Position numbers and translations under genes: made by a program. A stretch of 51,813 nucleotides of DNA from Tropicibacter sp. R16_0 (GTDB lineage Bacteria; Pseudomonadota; Alphaproteobacteria; Rhodobacterales; Rhodobacteraceae). A model generated the notes under the pieces. The model had not been told where the DNA came from, did not search any database, and worked only from the letters and a program-made list of their open reading frames with translations. Numbering within the stretch: the stretch's first letter is position 1; every line of letters begins with the position of its first letter. The stretch is from contig NZ_JAGHRE010000019.1 of assembly GCF_017743935.1 (NCBI RefSeq), forward strand, positions 1 through 51,813, in the 5' to 3' direction. Shown one piece after another: positions 1 to 11,594 of the stretch.

Positions 1-317
1 CCCATCGCCCGCCCTTCGGTCATGATCGTCAGACCGCCGTGGTTGAAGATCAGCGGCACGATGTCGTTGCGATCGACGATGGCGGGCGGGCCGATATCGG
101 AAAACCGGATCGGGCGTCCGGGGTACAGTGCGACACGCGCCTCTTGCCCGATGACCTCGTCGGGGTGGGATACGGCACCCGGCACATCGGCCGATTTCGA
201 CACCAGATCCCGCGCGCCGATGATCTCCTTGGCGCGGATCGTACGTGCGGGCACCAGGATCTCCGCCAGGGTGGGTGTACCGAACACCACCAGCGCAATG
301 ACAGCCAGAACCCGCAT
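1..317 (-). CDS. flgA: FlgA, P-ring assembly chaperone (3' part outside window)
   Basis: This is the N-terminal part (about 105 codons) of a periplasmic protein whose gene continues past the left edge. It begins MRVLAVIALVVFGTPTLAE, a short signal peptide, and continues with a region rich in the 'ARTIRAKEIIGARDL' type of sequence typical of the FlgA/SAF fold. FlgA helps assemble the flagellar P ring in the periplasm. Its ATG shares one base with the flgG stop codon (TGATG), so it is the last visible gene of the flgB-to-flgA operon and is probably translationally coupled to flgG. The call rests on position and N-terminal pattern; the C-terminal half cannot be seen. Confidence 0.85.
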   Translation of the reverse strand, partial: MRVLAVIALVVFGTPTLAEILVPARTIRAKEIIGARDLVSKSADVPGAVSHPDEVIGQEARVALYPGRPIRFSDIGPPAIVDRNDIVPLIFNHGGLTIMTEGRAM

Positions 318-1102
318 CAGCGCACCTGCGTGGTCGCGCTCATCATCTGGTCGACAGCCGAGATGACCTTGGCATTCATTTCATATCCACGCTGCGCCTC
401 GATCAGCTCGGTCACTTCGCGCACGGCATCGACCGAGCTGTCCTCGATGTATCCCTGCCGCAGCGTACCCAGCCCGTCGACACCCGGTTCGGCCACCACG
501 GGCGCGCCAGAGGCCTCGGTTTCCTTGAACATGTTGCTGCCAATTGCCTCCAGCCCCTTGGCGTTGGCGAAACTGGCCAGTGTGAATTGCCCCAGCAGCT
601 GACCCTCGGCCGCGTTGTCGAAATAGGCGAAAACCTCGCCCGCCGCATTGATCGAGATGCTGCGCGCGTCCGTGGGAATGGTGATCTCGGGCGTCACCGT
701 ATAGCCGTCTGACGTGACGATCAGCCCTTCGGCCGAGCGTTTCAGGCTACCATCGCGCGTATAGGCGGATTGACCGGACGGCAGGTTGACCTCCAGATAT
801 CCGCGACCCTCGATTGCGACGTCCAGATCATTGCCGGTTTCCGACAGCGCACCCTGCGCCAGATGGATCGACACCGCCGCTGGCCGCACGCCCAACCCCA
901 ACTGTACGCCGGTCGGCAGCACCGTTCCGTCCGCTGCATTGACTGTGCCCGCCCGGGACACCTGCTGATAATGCAGATCCGCAAACTCGGCCCGTCGGGC
1001 GTTGTAGCCGGTGGTGTTCATATTGGCGAGGTTGTTGGAAATCGTCTCGACCCGCAGTTGCTGAGCCGTCATTCCCGTCGCCGCAATCTTCAAGGCACGC
1101 AT
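317..1102 (-). CDS. flgG: FlgG, distal flagellar rod protein
   Basis: A 261-residue protein, the usual FlgG length. The N-terminus MRALKIAATGMTAQQLRVET followed by ISNNLANMNTTGYNARRAEF is the signature of rod/hook axial proteins, and the C-terminal coiled segment ends 'ELIEAQRGYEMNAKVISAVD', again typical of the family. FlgG forms the distal rod that crosses the periplasm and outer membrane. The gene lies between flgF and flgA on the same strand and overlaps flgA by one base. Nothing is unusual in its length or motifs. Confidence 0.97.
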   Translation of the reverse strand: MRALKIAATGMTAQQLRVETISNNLANMNTTGYNARRAEFADLHYQQVSRAGTVNAADGTVLPTGVQLGLGVRPAAVSIHLAQGALSETGNDLDVAIEGRGYLEVNLPSGQSAYTRDGSLKRSAEGLIVTSDGYTVTPEITIPTDARSISINAAGEVFAYFDNAAEGQLLGQFTLASFANAKGLEAIGSNMFKETEASGAPVVAEPGVDGLGTLRQGYIEDSSVDAVREVTELIEAQRGYEMNAKVISAVDQMMSATTQVR

Positions 1103-1123
1103 GAGTTTCTCCTGTCTGAAAAG

Positions 1124-1837
1124 TTACCGCGACAACGCTTTGACGGCGCTGCGAATGCGTTGATCTTCGGTTTCCAAAAAGCTTTGGCCCAGTTCATACC
1201 CACGCTGGATCTCCACCAGTCGGGCCACCTGGCCAATGGCGTTGACGTTTGATCCCTCTAGGAACCCTTGCATCACCTTGGCTTCTTGCGTGGGCTCCGA
1301 GCCTTCGTCAGCACGGAACACCACGCCGCCTTCACGGATCAGGCCCGAGGGGTTCACCGGCGTGAAGACACCCACCTGCCCGAGCAGTCGACCATCGCCA
1401 CTGATGGTGCCGTCAGACGCGATCTTGATGGTCTGCACATCCGGAGGAATGAAGATCGGGGTGCCACTGACATCCATCACCAAATGTCCGTCCATGTTGA
1501 CCAAATCGCCCTGGGCGTTGGGGGTGAAACTGCCTGCACGGGTCAGACGCTCTCCTGCGCCCGTCTCGACTTTGAAAAACCCATCCCCCTCGATGGCGAC
1601 ATCAAACTTGCCGTTGGTCTGCGTCAGGGTGCCTTGGGCAAACGACGTGTTCCGCACCTGCGCCCGTGCCATCGACAGCGACGGCTGGTTGGGGCCGTCC
1701 TTGATGAATTCAGAAAACACCAGCCCCTCTTGCCGGTATCCGGTGGTGGCCGCATTGGCGATGTTATTCGCGATGACCCGGATCTCGTTCATCAGACCGG
1801 ATTGACGCGATAGCGTGGCGTAACCTGCTGTTTCCAT
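1124..1837 (-). CDS. flgF: FlgF, proximal flagellar rod protein
   Basis: I place the start at the ATG giving METAGYATLSRQSGLMNEIR (237 residues). The longer reading frame upstream is only the shadow of fliQ. That ATG shares a base with the fliQ stop (TAATG), which implies coupled translation. The N-terminus carries 'VIANNIANAATTGYRQEG' and the C-terminus 'LVEIQRGYELGQSFLETED', the two ends that pair in the axial rod proteins. FlgF is one of the proximal rod subunits. It sits between fliQ and flgG in the flagellar operon, a common alphaproteobacterial order. Confidence 0.95.
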   Translation of the reverse strand: METAGYATLSRQSGLMNEIRVIANNIANAATTGYRQEGLVFSEFIKDGPNQPSLSMARAQVRNTSFAQGTLTQTNGKFDVAIEGDGFFKVETGAGERLTRAGSFTPNAQGDLVNMDGHLVMDVSGTPIFIPPDVQTIKIASDGTISGDGRLLGQVGVFTPVNPSGLIREGGVVFRADEGSEPTQEAKVMQGFLEGSNVNAIGQVARLVEIQRGYELGQSFLETEDQRIRSAVKALSR

Positions 1838-2109
1838 TATAAACCTCCGGCAATCAGGGGAATGATCGTTGCAGTAAAGAAAGACACCAGCGTCTTGGTC
1901 ATGAACCCCATCGAGATCCAGAACACGACAACAATGGCGGCCAGTTTGGGGACAAACGTCAGGGTCATTTCCTGGATCGACGTCAGCGCCTGAAACAGGC
2001 CAACCGCCAGACCGGTGATCAGCGCCACTGTCAGGATCGGCACCGAGACGATGACCGAAATCCACAGCGCCTGCCGCACCGTGTCAAAAAACAGACCCTC
2101 ACTCAGCAT
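1837..2109 (-). CDS. fliQ: FliQ, flagellar export gate membrane protein
   Basis: A 90-residue membrane protein with two long hydrophobic helices (roughly residues 17-40 and 53-75) and the conserved stretch 'QALTSIQEMTLTFVPKLAA', which is typical of FliQ. FliQ is a component of the FliPQR core of the flagellar type III export gate in the inner membrane. It is embedded among rod genes rather than beside fliP, an arrangement I recognise from Rhodobacterales. Its stop overlaps the flgF start, and fliE ends 1 base upstream of its start codon, so the gene is tightly packed. Confidence 0.95.
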   Translation of the reverse strand: MLSEGLFFDTVRQALWISVIVSVPILTVALITGLAVGLFQALTSIQEMTLTFVPKLAAIVVVFWISMGFMTKTLVSFFTATIIPLIAGGL

Positions 2110-2110
2110 G

Positions 2111-2401
2111 TCAGACAGGCATCCTCAGGATTTCCTGATAGGCTTCGACAACCTTGTTGCGCACGGTCACGGCCGTCTCAACGGCCAGTTCGGTTTGCGC
2201 CAGCGCCTGCACCAGCGCATGAGGATCGGCCTGCCCGATCATCGCCGCCTGGGCGGTCTGTTCGCTGTGCTGCAACGTCGCCGCAAAGTCGGAAAATGTC
2301 TGGCGCAGGCCCTGCGCGGCCCCCTGGTGATTGGGGTCTGCCTGCGTCGCAGGGCGGGCCGAAGCATAGCTGCTGGCGGCCGAAAGTGAGCGGATATCCA
2401 T
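2111..2401 (-). CDS. fliE: FliE, MS ring-rod junction protein
   Basis: A 96-residue protein beginning MDIRSLSAASSYASARPAT. The C-terminal half 'VQALAQTELAVETAVTVRNK' followed by 'VVEAYQEILRMPV' is the FliE hallmark. FliE connects the MS ring to the proximal rod and is itself an export substrate needed early in assembly. The start is supported by an AAGGAC ribosome binding site about 9 bases upstream. It lies 27 bases downstream of flgC and immediately upstream of fliQ. Confidence 0.95.
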   Translation of the reverse strand: MDIRSLSAASSYASARPATQADPNHQGAAQGLRQTFSDFAATLQHSEQTAQAAMIGQADPHALVQALAQTELAVETAVTVRNKVVEAYQEILRMPV

Positions 2402-2428
2402 TCTGGCTGTCCTTGTTTTGGGAAAAAG

Positions 2429-2821
2429 TTACTTGCGAAGAAGGTCCATCAGGGACGACGACATTTGCCGCACCTGCTCGAACATCTTGAGGTTGGCCTC
2501 ATAGCTGCGCTGCGCTTCGCGCGCGTCAGCGATCTCGATCATCAGATCGACGTTCGACCCTTTGAAATTGCCGGCGTCATTGGCCAGCGGATGCGACGGG
2601 TCATAGATCTCGTTCAACTCCGAACGGTCCAGATTGACCCGTCCGACCTTGACCATGTCGATGCCTGCGTTCTCGGCGCGATTGACCTCGAAGGGGACAA
2701 TCTTGCGACGATATCCGGGCGTATCGGCGTTCGAGATGTTTTCGGACACATGGCGCAGGCGGGTTGCCTGGGCGCGCAGGGCGCTCGCAGTTACCGAAAG
2801 GGATTTGGAAAACTCACTCAT
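2429..2821 (-). CDS. flgC: FlgC, proximal flagellar rod protein
   Basis: A 130-residue rod protein. The N-terminal half contains 'HVSENISNADTPGYRRK', the flagellar rod signature, and the C-terminus contains 'DAREAQRSYEANLKMFEQVR', the matching terminal coil. FlgC assembles with FlgB and FlgF into the proximal rod. A clear AAGGAG site lies about 7 bases before the ATG. The gene is 11 bases downstream of flgB and begins the run flgC-fliE-fliQ-flgF-flgG-flgA. Confidence 0.97.
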   Translation of the reverse strand: MSEFSKSLSVTASALRAQATRLRHVSENISNADTPGYRRKIVPFEVNRAENAGIDMVKVGRVNLDRSELNEIYDPSHPLANDAGNFKGSNVDLMIEIADAREAQRSYEANLKMFEQVRQMSSSLMDLLRK

Positions 2822-2832
2822 GACAACACTCC

Positions 2833-3222
2833 TTAAGACCGGCCAAGCGTGCCGCGCAGCACTGCCATCGAGGATTTGTAGATCGCGATCGCGCGGTCAT
2901 GCTGGCGCTTGACCTCAACGGCTTTCAGCATCTCTTCTTCGATGGCGACATTGTTCTGGTTGGGATCGTTGGGCAGGTCAGGATGGAACACCGCCCAATC
3001 GGGCGCGCCCCGTTCCACACCATTCAAATGCCCACCACGACTGGCTTGCATTTCAATGCGCGCACCGTTTTTCACATAGGCATTGGAAAAGGATTCGATG
3101 TCGCGGGCCTGGTATCCGGGCGTATCGGCATTGGCCATGTTCTGCGACACGATGGCCTGTCGTTTACCCGCATGTGTTGCCATGGCGTACGCCATCTTAA
3201 AGACGTTCAAGTCAGAGAACAT
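2833..3222 (-). CDS. flgB: FlgB, proximal flagellar rod protein
   Basis: The chosen start gives MFSDLNVFKMAYAMATHAGK (129 residues), because a GAGGGAGA ribosome binding site lies about 8 bases upstream; a longer in-frame start nine codons earlier would swallow that site. The motif 'VSQNMANADTPGYQARD' is the rod protein signature and the C-terminus 'KAVEVKRQHDRAIAIYKSSM' is typical of FlgB. It is the first gene of the operon. The 86-base gap to the divergent fliI should hold the promoters for both directions, but I could not identify a convincing sigma or CtrA site there. Confidence 0.95.
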   Translation of the reverse strand: MFSDLNVFKMAYAMATHAGKRQAIVSQNMANADTPGYQARDIESFSNAYVKNGARIEMQASRGGHLNGVERGAPDWAVFHPDLPNDPNQNNVAIEEEMLKAVEVKRQHDRAIAIYKSSMAVLRGTLGRS

Positions 3223-3308
3223 CGGGGCTTCTCCCTCGATCAATTTCAATCAAGGCTTAACCCCGATTCCTTTAGAAACCGTTTTCAGGAACAAAACGGA
3301 GAATCCTT

Positions 3309-4649
3309 ATGTCCGCCCCAAACCCGGCCCACCTGAAAGCACAATTCCAAGCCCTCAGCCTGTCGCGACACGTCGGGCGCGTGATGGGGGTACAGGGGGG
3401 CGTGATCCGGATTCAGGGGCTGGCAAACGTGGCCCGGATCGGCGACCGGTTGGAGCTCAAGCGCAACACCGGCACATCCCTGCATGGCGAGGTTTTGCAG
3501 GTCGACGCCGATGCCATCAACATGCTGCCCGACGCCGCGCCTGACGGGGTTGCCCTGGGCAATCGGGTGATCTTGCAGCAGATGCCCGAATTCGCGCCCA
3601 GCGCGTCCTGGATCGGGCGTGTCGTGGATCCCTTTGGCCGCCCGCTGGATGGTCGCCCCCTGCTGAGAGGAGAGGGCAAGCGTAACCTAATGGCCTCGCC
3701 ACCGCCTGCTGTCGAACGCAAACCTTTGGGGGCGCGCATGTCGACCGGGATGTCGGTGCTGAACACTGTTCTTCCAATTGTTCAGGGACAGCGGATCGGG
3801 CTTTTTGCCGGGTCCGGTGTGGGTAAATCCAGCCTGCTGGCGCAGCTGGCCAAGTCGATGCAAGCCGACGCCGTGGTGGTTGCGCTCATCGGTGAGCGGG
3901 GGCGCGAAGTGAATGAATTTGTTGAGAAAACACTAGGCCCCGAAGGGATGGATCGCGCCGTGGTCGTGGCCGCAACCTCGGACCAATCCGCATTGGTCCG
4001 TCGCCGCTGCGCCTGGGCCGCGATGAGCGTGGCCGAAACTCTGCGAGACGAGGGGATGAATGTGCTGTTCCTGGCCGATTCGATCACCCGCTTCGCCGAA
4101 GCTCACCGCGAAATCTCGGTCTCGCAGGGCGAGGCCCCTGCCCTGCGTGGCTATCCCCCCTCCGTGACACCGCTGATCACCGGCCTGTGCGAACGCGCGG
4201 GTCCGGGCACCCACGCACAGGGCGACATCACGGCCGTGTTCAGCGTTCTGGTGGCGGGCTCGGACATGGATGAACCGGTCGCCGACATCCTACGCGGGGT
4301 CCTTGATGGCCATATCGTCCTGAACCGCGAGATTGCCGAACGGGGCCGCTATCCCGCCATCGACGTCAGCCGCTCGGTCTCGCGCAGCTTGCCTGACGCC
4401 GCCACTGCAGAGGAAAACGACGCCATTCACGACGTCCGCCGTCTGATCGGCGCTTATGAGCAGTCCGAGGTGATGATCAAGGCAGGCCTATATGCCGAAG
4501 GGGCCGACCCTGTGCTGGATCAAGCGGTCCGTGTGTTTGATGAGCTCGACGGTTTCTTTGCCCGCCCTGAACCGGACTCGGTACAGGCCAGTTTCAATCG
4601 CCTGAACCTGATCTTGCGGCGCGCAAATACCCCGCCGCCGATGCGCTGA
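3309..4649 (+). CDS. fliI: FliI, flagellar export ATPase
   Basis: A 446-residue F1-beta-like ATPase. The Walker A loop 'GLFAGSGVGKSSLL' lies near residue 165, Walker B 'MNVLFLADSITRFAEAHREI' near 250, and a RecA-like core covers most of the protein. FliI energises docking and unfolding of substrates at the flagellar type III export gate in the cytoplasm. It is divergent from the flgB operon, with a GGAG site before the ATG. It faces the Hint-domain gene downstream (convergent, 63-base gap). Confidence 0.95.
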   Translation: MSAPNPAHLKAQFQALSLSRHVGRVMGVQGGVIRIQGLANVARIGDRLELKRNTGTSLHGEVLQVDADAINMLPDAAPDGVALGNRVILQQMPEFAPSASWIGRVVDPFGRPLDGRPLLRGEGKRNLMASPPPAVERKPLGARMSTGMSVLNTVLPIVQGQRIGLFAGSGVGKSSLLAQLAKSMQADAVVVALIGERGREVNEFVEKTLGPEGMDRAVVVAATSDQSALVRRRCAWAAMSVAETLRDEGMNVLFLADSITRFAEAHREISVSQGEAPALRGYPPSVTPLITGLCERAGPGTHAQGDITAVFSVLVAGSDMDEPVADILRGVLDGHIVLNREIAERGRYPAIDVSRSVSRSLPDAATAEENDAIHDVRRLIGAYEQSEVMIKAGLYAEGADPVLDQAVRVFDELDGFFARPEPDSVQASFNRLNLILRRANTPPPMR

Positions 4650-4712
4650 TAGAATATGCTCCCCCCATCTGGGCACCGGTCTGGGGTTCCCAACGCCCAA
4701 AGACTCACATGA

Positions 4713-5627
4713 TCAAAGTGCCATCATCCGCGCATCGCGAGCGCGCACCACTGGCAATGCGGTCTTCTTCTGCAAGGCCGTCACGTGGTTCAACTCGGGG
4801 AACAGCCTTAGAATTTCGGCCTGCGCCTCGCGGTCCGAACGTTCCAGCGCGTGACCAGGGAAATAGCTTTCAGACGGCACCCCATTGGCAAACACCACCT
4901 CATGCGAGGCGAACAACAGGTGGATGTATTCAATTTCGTCACGCTTGACCTGCTTGACCGTGTCGCCATTCACTAGCGCCTTGGCCGCAACCAGGATCTC
5001 TTTGTGACCAAAGAAATAGAGCGCGCGCCAATCGTCGATCACCATGCGGTGCTGTGGGGACACCAGCAGCGGGCGCTTGGCCCCCAACACACCCGCCTTG
5101 AACCGGATCGGTCCCATCTCGCCACGCCCATCCACGGTGGTCCGACCGATCCACAAAACCGGCTGATCCCCGTGTTCGCGCGTCGTCACCAAATCGCCGG
5201 GCTCCAGCTCTTCAATCCGGCGCTCGCCAAAGGGTGTGAGGATCTTGGTGCCCGCAGTGAAACACACCGGCGGCAGGTCATTCACATCCAGCGACCCTTG
5301 GGTGTTCACAAAGGTCGAGCCCTGAAATGTCCCGTTCTGCAAGACCTGACCATCGGTTGGCGTGAACATCCGCCCGCCGCCCGAGAGGTAGAAGGTGATT
5401 CCCGTATAGGTCACCGGCCCCACGTTCGGCACATCAATTGTCACCGTGTCACCAGGCCAGGAACTGACGATATCGACGCCATTGATGTTGTCCCCCGCAA
5501 AGCGGTTGATCAATCCGTTGTCGTTTTGGTCAGTCAGGGTAACCTGCTGAAAATTAATCTGAGTTCCCACCGCTGGTGGGTTGGCAGGATCAAGCAGAAA
5601 CACCTGATCGATATAGTCAGTAGGCAT
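4713..5627 (-). CDS. Hint-domain (Hedgehog/intein fold) protein
   Basis: A 304-residue protein in two parts. Residues 1-120 are an unrecognised, Asn/Gly/Asp-rich, probably beta-rich segment beginning MPTDYIDQVFLLDPANPPAV. Residues 121-260 form a Hint domain: VCFTAGTKILTPFGERRIEE gives the candidate nucleophile Cys122, then 'LEPGDLVTT', and 'VSPQHRM' with His193. Families with this fold can cleave the peptide bond before the block-A Cys. Such proteins are frequent in Roseobacter genomes, where they are often secreted without a classical signal peptide; none is visible here. The gene is isolated between fliI and gltB. The domain is clear, the biological role unknown. Confidence 0.85.
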   Translation of the reverse strand: MPTDYIDQVFLLDPANPPAVGTQINFQQVTLTDQNDNGLINRFAGDNINGVDIVSSWPGDTVTIDVPNVGPVTYTGITFYLSGGGRMFTPTDGQVLQNGTFQGSTFVNTQGSLDVNDLPPVCFTAGTKILTPFGERRIEELEPGDLVTTREHGDQPVLWIGRTTVDGRGEMGPIRFKAGVLGAKRPLLVSPQHRMVIDDWRALYFFGHKEILVAAKALVNGDTVKQVKRDEIEYIHLLFASHEVVFANGVPSESYFPGHALERSDREAQAEILRLFPELNHVTALQKKTALPVVRARDARMMAL

Positions 5628-5755
5628 ATATCCCCCCTACCGTGAACACGAACAAACTGTGGGCCGTGGCAGCGGCCGTATCGAAAACTAACCTAAAAAT
5701 GGGCCGATTTTGTGTTCGAAAAAAGGGGACAAGGCCATGTTACCTCCCCCAAAAC

Positions 5756-5796
5756 GTAAAAAGCCCGCGACCAGATCCTGATCGCGGGCTTTTCAT
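5756..5796 (-). terminator. Intrinsic terminator downstream of gltB
   Basis: An AAAAGCCCGCGA arm and a TCGCGGGCTTTT arm flank a loop of about 12 bases, starting some 20 bases past the gltB stop on the minus strand. It ends in a run of T on either strand, so it could work in both directions. Confidence 0.85.
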
Positions 5797-5812
5797 GCTC
5801 GTTGTGTAAGGC

Positions 5813-10341
<4,529 letters not shown>

Positions 10342-10345
<4 letters not shown>

Positions 10346-10779
10346 TGGTTGTCTCCTTCTTCCGACGGGGCATACATGGCCATCATCTCGGCCTCGGTGA
10401 TCTGCTTGCGATCGCCTGCAAATGCATAACCCTCGGGTTTCTTGTCGATAAACAGTTCCAGGCTCAGCTTGCTGCCGCCTGCATTCTCAAAAAGTCCGGC
10501 CGCCATCTGGGTCTGGCCCTGCATCGGACCCGGCGCGGTCATCCGGTACCACAGCGCCGATCCGCACACTTCGCAGAACGCGCGCTCGGCCCAATCGGAC
10601 GAGGTATAGGTCTTGACCGGGCCCAGCGCGGCATAGCCCGGCTCGGCCTGAAAGGTCATGAGGGCCGAGCTGGTCCAGCGGCGACACATGTCGCAGTGAC
10701 AGGCCCCGATGGCATTCTTTGCCGGGGTCGCCGTGACACTCACGGCGCCACACATGCATTGTCCGTTCAGTTCGGTCAT
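10342..10779 (-). CDS. GFA/CENP-V family zinc protein
   Basis: A 145-residue protein starting MTELNGQCMCGAVSVTATPA, supported by a GAGGGGGG site just upstream; the longer frame upstream is a shadow of the neighbouring gene. It has the zinc ligands of the GFA fold: 'CMCG' near residue 8, 'GACHCDMCRRW' near 30, and 'FCEVCGSALWY' near 80. The family is named after a glutathione-dependent formaldehyde-activating enzyme, but most members have no proven activity. It sits between an exported protein and gltB, overlapping the gltB start by four bases, so expression is tied to glutamate synthase. Function in this setting is unknown. Confidence 0.85.
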
Positions 10780-10789
10780 CTCGCCCCCC

Positions 10790-11464
10790 TCACCCGTCGC
10801 AGCCAAAATCGGACCGCGTCGCCAGGAACCCCGGCTCGCCCTCGAACCGGATGGCGCGGGGGGTGTGATCCACGGTGAACGACTCGCGCCCACGCGCGTG
10901 GTTGACCAGGTCACCCTCGATGAACAGCCCCAACTCCTCGGACACATAGATGTCGATGTCGAACCCCAGCCAGCTGCTGTCGATGCCCTCGCGCTGCATC
11001 TCGCGGTGCAGGGTGCCTTTGCGGAACGTGTGCCCGCTCAGATCGACCTCTTCATCCGTCAGCGTATAGGACCCTTCGATCAGGAACTCGCGGTTCTTCA
11101 CCACACGGGTCGAAAACAGCAGGATGTCGTTCTCTATGTCCTGGCCATCCGCAATCAGATCAGCCAGCTTCATCATCTCGCCCGCACCCGGCTTGCGATC
11201 AAACCGGGTCTGAGCATTGGCTTGATACAAAAATCCCGCCAGTCCCCAATCGCCGTCATAGAAATGCACAATGTCAGGCCGCCCATCGGCATATGTCAGC
11301 ACCTGACGGCCCGCGCCACACATCAACAGAACCGAGGTCCGGCAGCCGTTCTTGTGAACCGTCACCTGCGGCGTGCAGCCTTGGGGCACCTCGGCCAGAT
11401 CCTGCGCCGTGGCCACAGAGCCAAAGGTGCTCAAGAGCAGAGCAGCAATCCATCGTGCAATCAT
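10790..11464 (-). CDS. Exported protein of unknown function in the glt locus
   Basis: A 224-residue protein with a signal peptide: MIARWIAALLLSTFGSVATA, likely cleaved after ATA. I recognise no domain in the mature part. It has cysteines near residues 30, 41, 49 and 222, which could form disulfides in the periplasm, and ends 'TRSDFGCDG'. An AAAGGACAG site precedes the ATG. It stands 130 bases downstream of gltD and 10 bases upstream of the GFA gene, so it is probably transcribed with gltB. A dyad and three phased repeats lie in its upstream region. Confidence 0.7.
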   Translation of the reverse strand: MIARWIAALLLSTFGSVATAQDLAEVPQGCTPQVTVHKNGCRTSVLLMCGAGRQVLTYADGRPDIVHFYDGDWGLAGFLYQANAQTRFDRKPGAGEMMKLADLIADGQDIENDILLFSTRVVKNREFLIEGSYTLTDEEVDLSGHTFRKGTLHREMQREGIDSSWLGFDIDIYVSEELGLFIEGDLVNHARGRESFTVDHTPRAIRFEGEPGFLATRSDFGCDG

Positions 11465-11486
11465 CTTACTGTCCTTTGGCTTGATG

Positions 11487-11505
11487 GGTCACTTTCGCTG
11501 ACCCT
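11487..11505 (-). promoter_or_regulatory. Dyad GGGTCA-N7-TGACCC upstream of the exported-GFA-gltB genes
   Basis: A perfect 6-bp inverted repeat with a 7-base spacer ends 22 bases before the start codon of the exported protein gene. Read in the gene direction it is AAAGGGTCAGCGAAAGTGAC with CC following. A closely similar dyad lies upstream of gltD (13091-13105). It could be a protein operator or an mRNA hairpin. Confidence 0.5.
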
Positions 11506-11541
11506 TTGGCTGCAGTGCCGCATCAGATGTATGCAGCGGCG

Positions 11542-11570
11542 GTGTACGGGTAGTGCACGCTTGGTGCACG
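11542..11570. repeat. Three GTGYACG repeats with 11-bp period
   Basis: GTGTACG (11542), GTGCACG (11553) and GTGCACG (11564) are spaced exactly 11 bases apart, one helical turn, in the gap between gltD and the exported protein gene. Such phasing is typical of repeated protein binding sites. The core GTGCAC is self-complementary, so strand cannot be assigned. Confidence 0.45.
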
Positions 11571-11594
11571 CATGTCACAGGCGGATTTCAACCC

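Noticed and set aside
1838-2065. Upstream extension of the flgF frame
   Set aside because: It lies wholly within fliQ in another frame; the ATG overlapping the fliQ stop is the natural start.
3223-3308. CtrA-type TTAA-N7-TTAA box in the flgB-fliI gap
   Set aside because: Only one TTAA half site is present and the spacing to the next T-rich stretch does not fit.
4650-4700. Possible terminator after fliI
   Set aside because: The CCCCA/TGGGG arms are short, the loop is long and no T tract follows.
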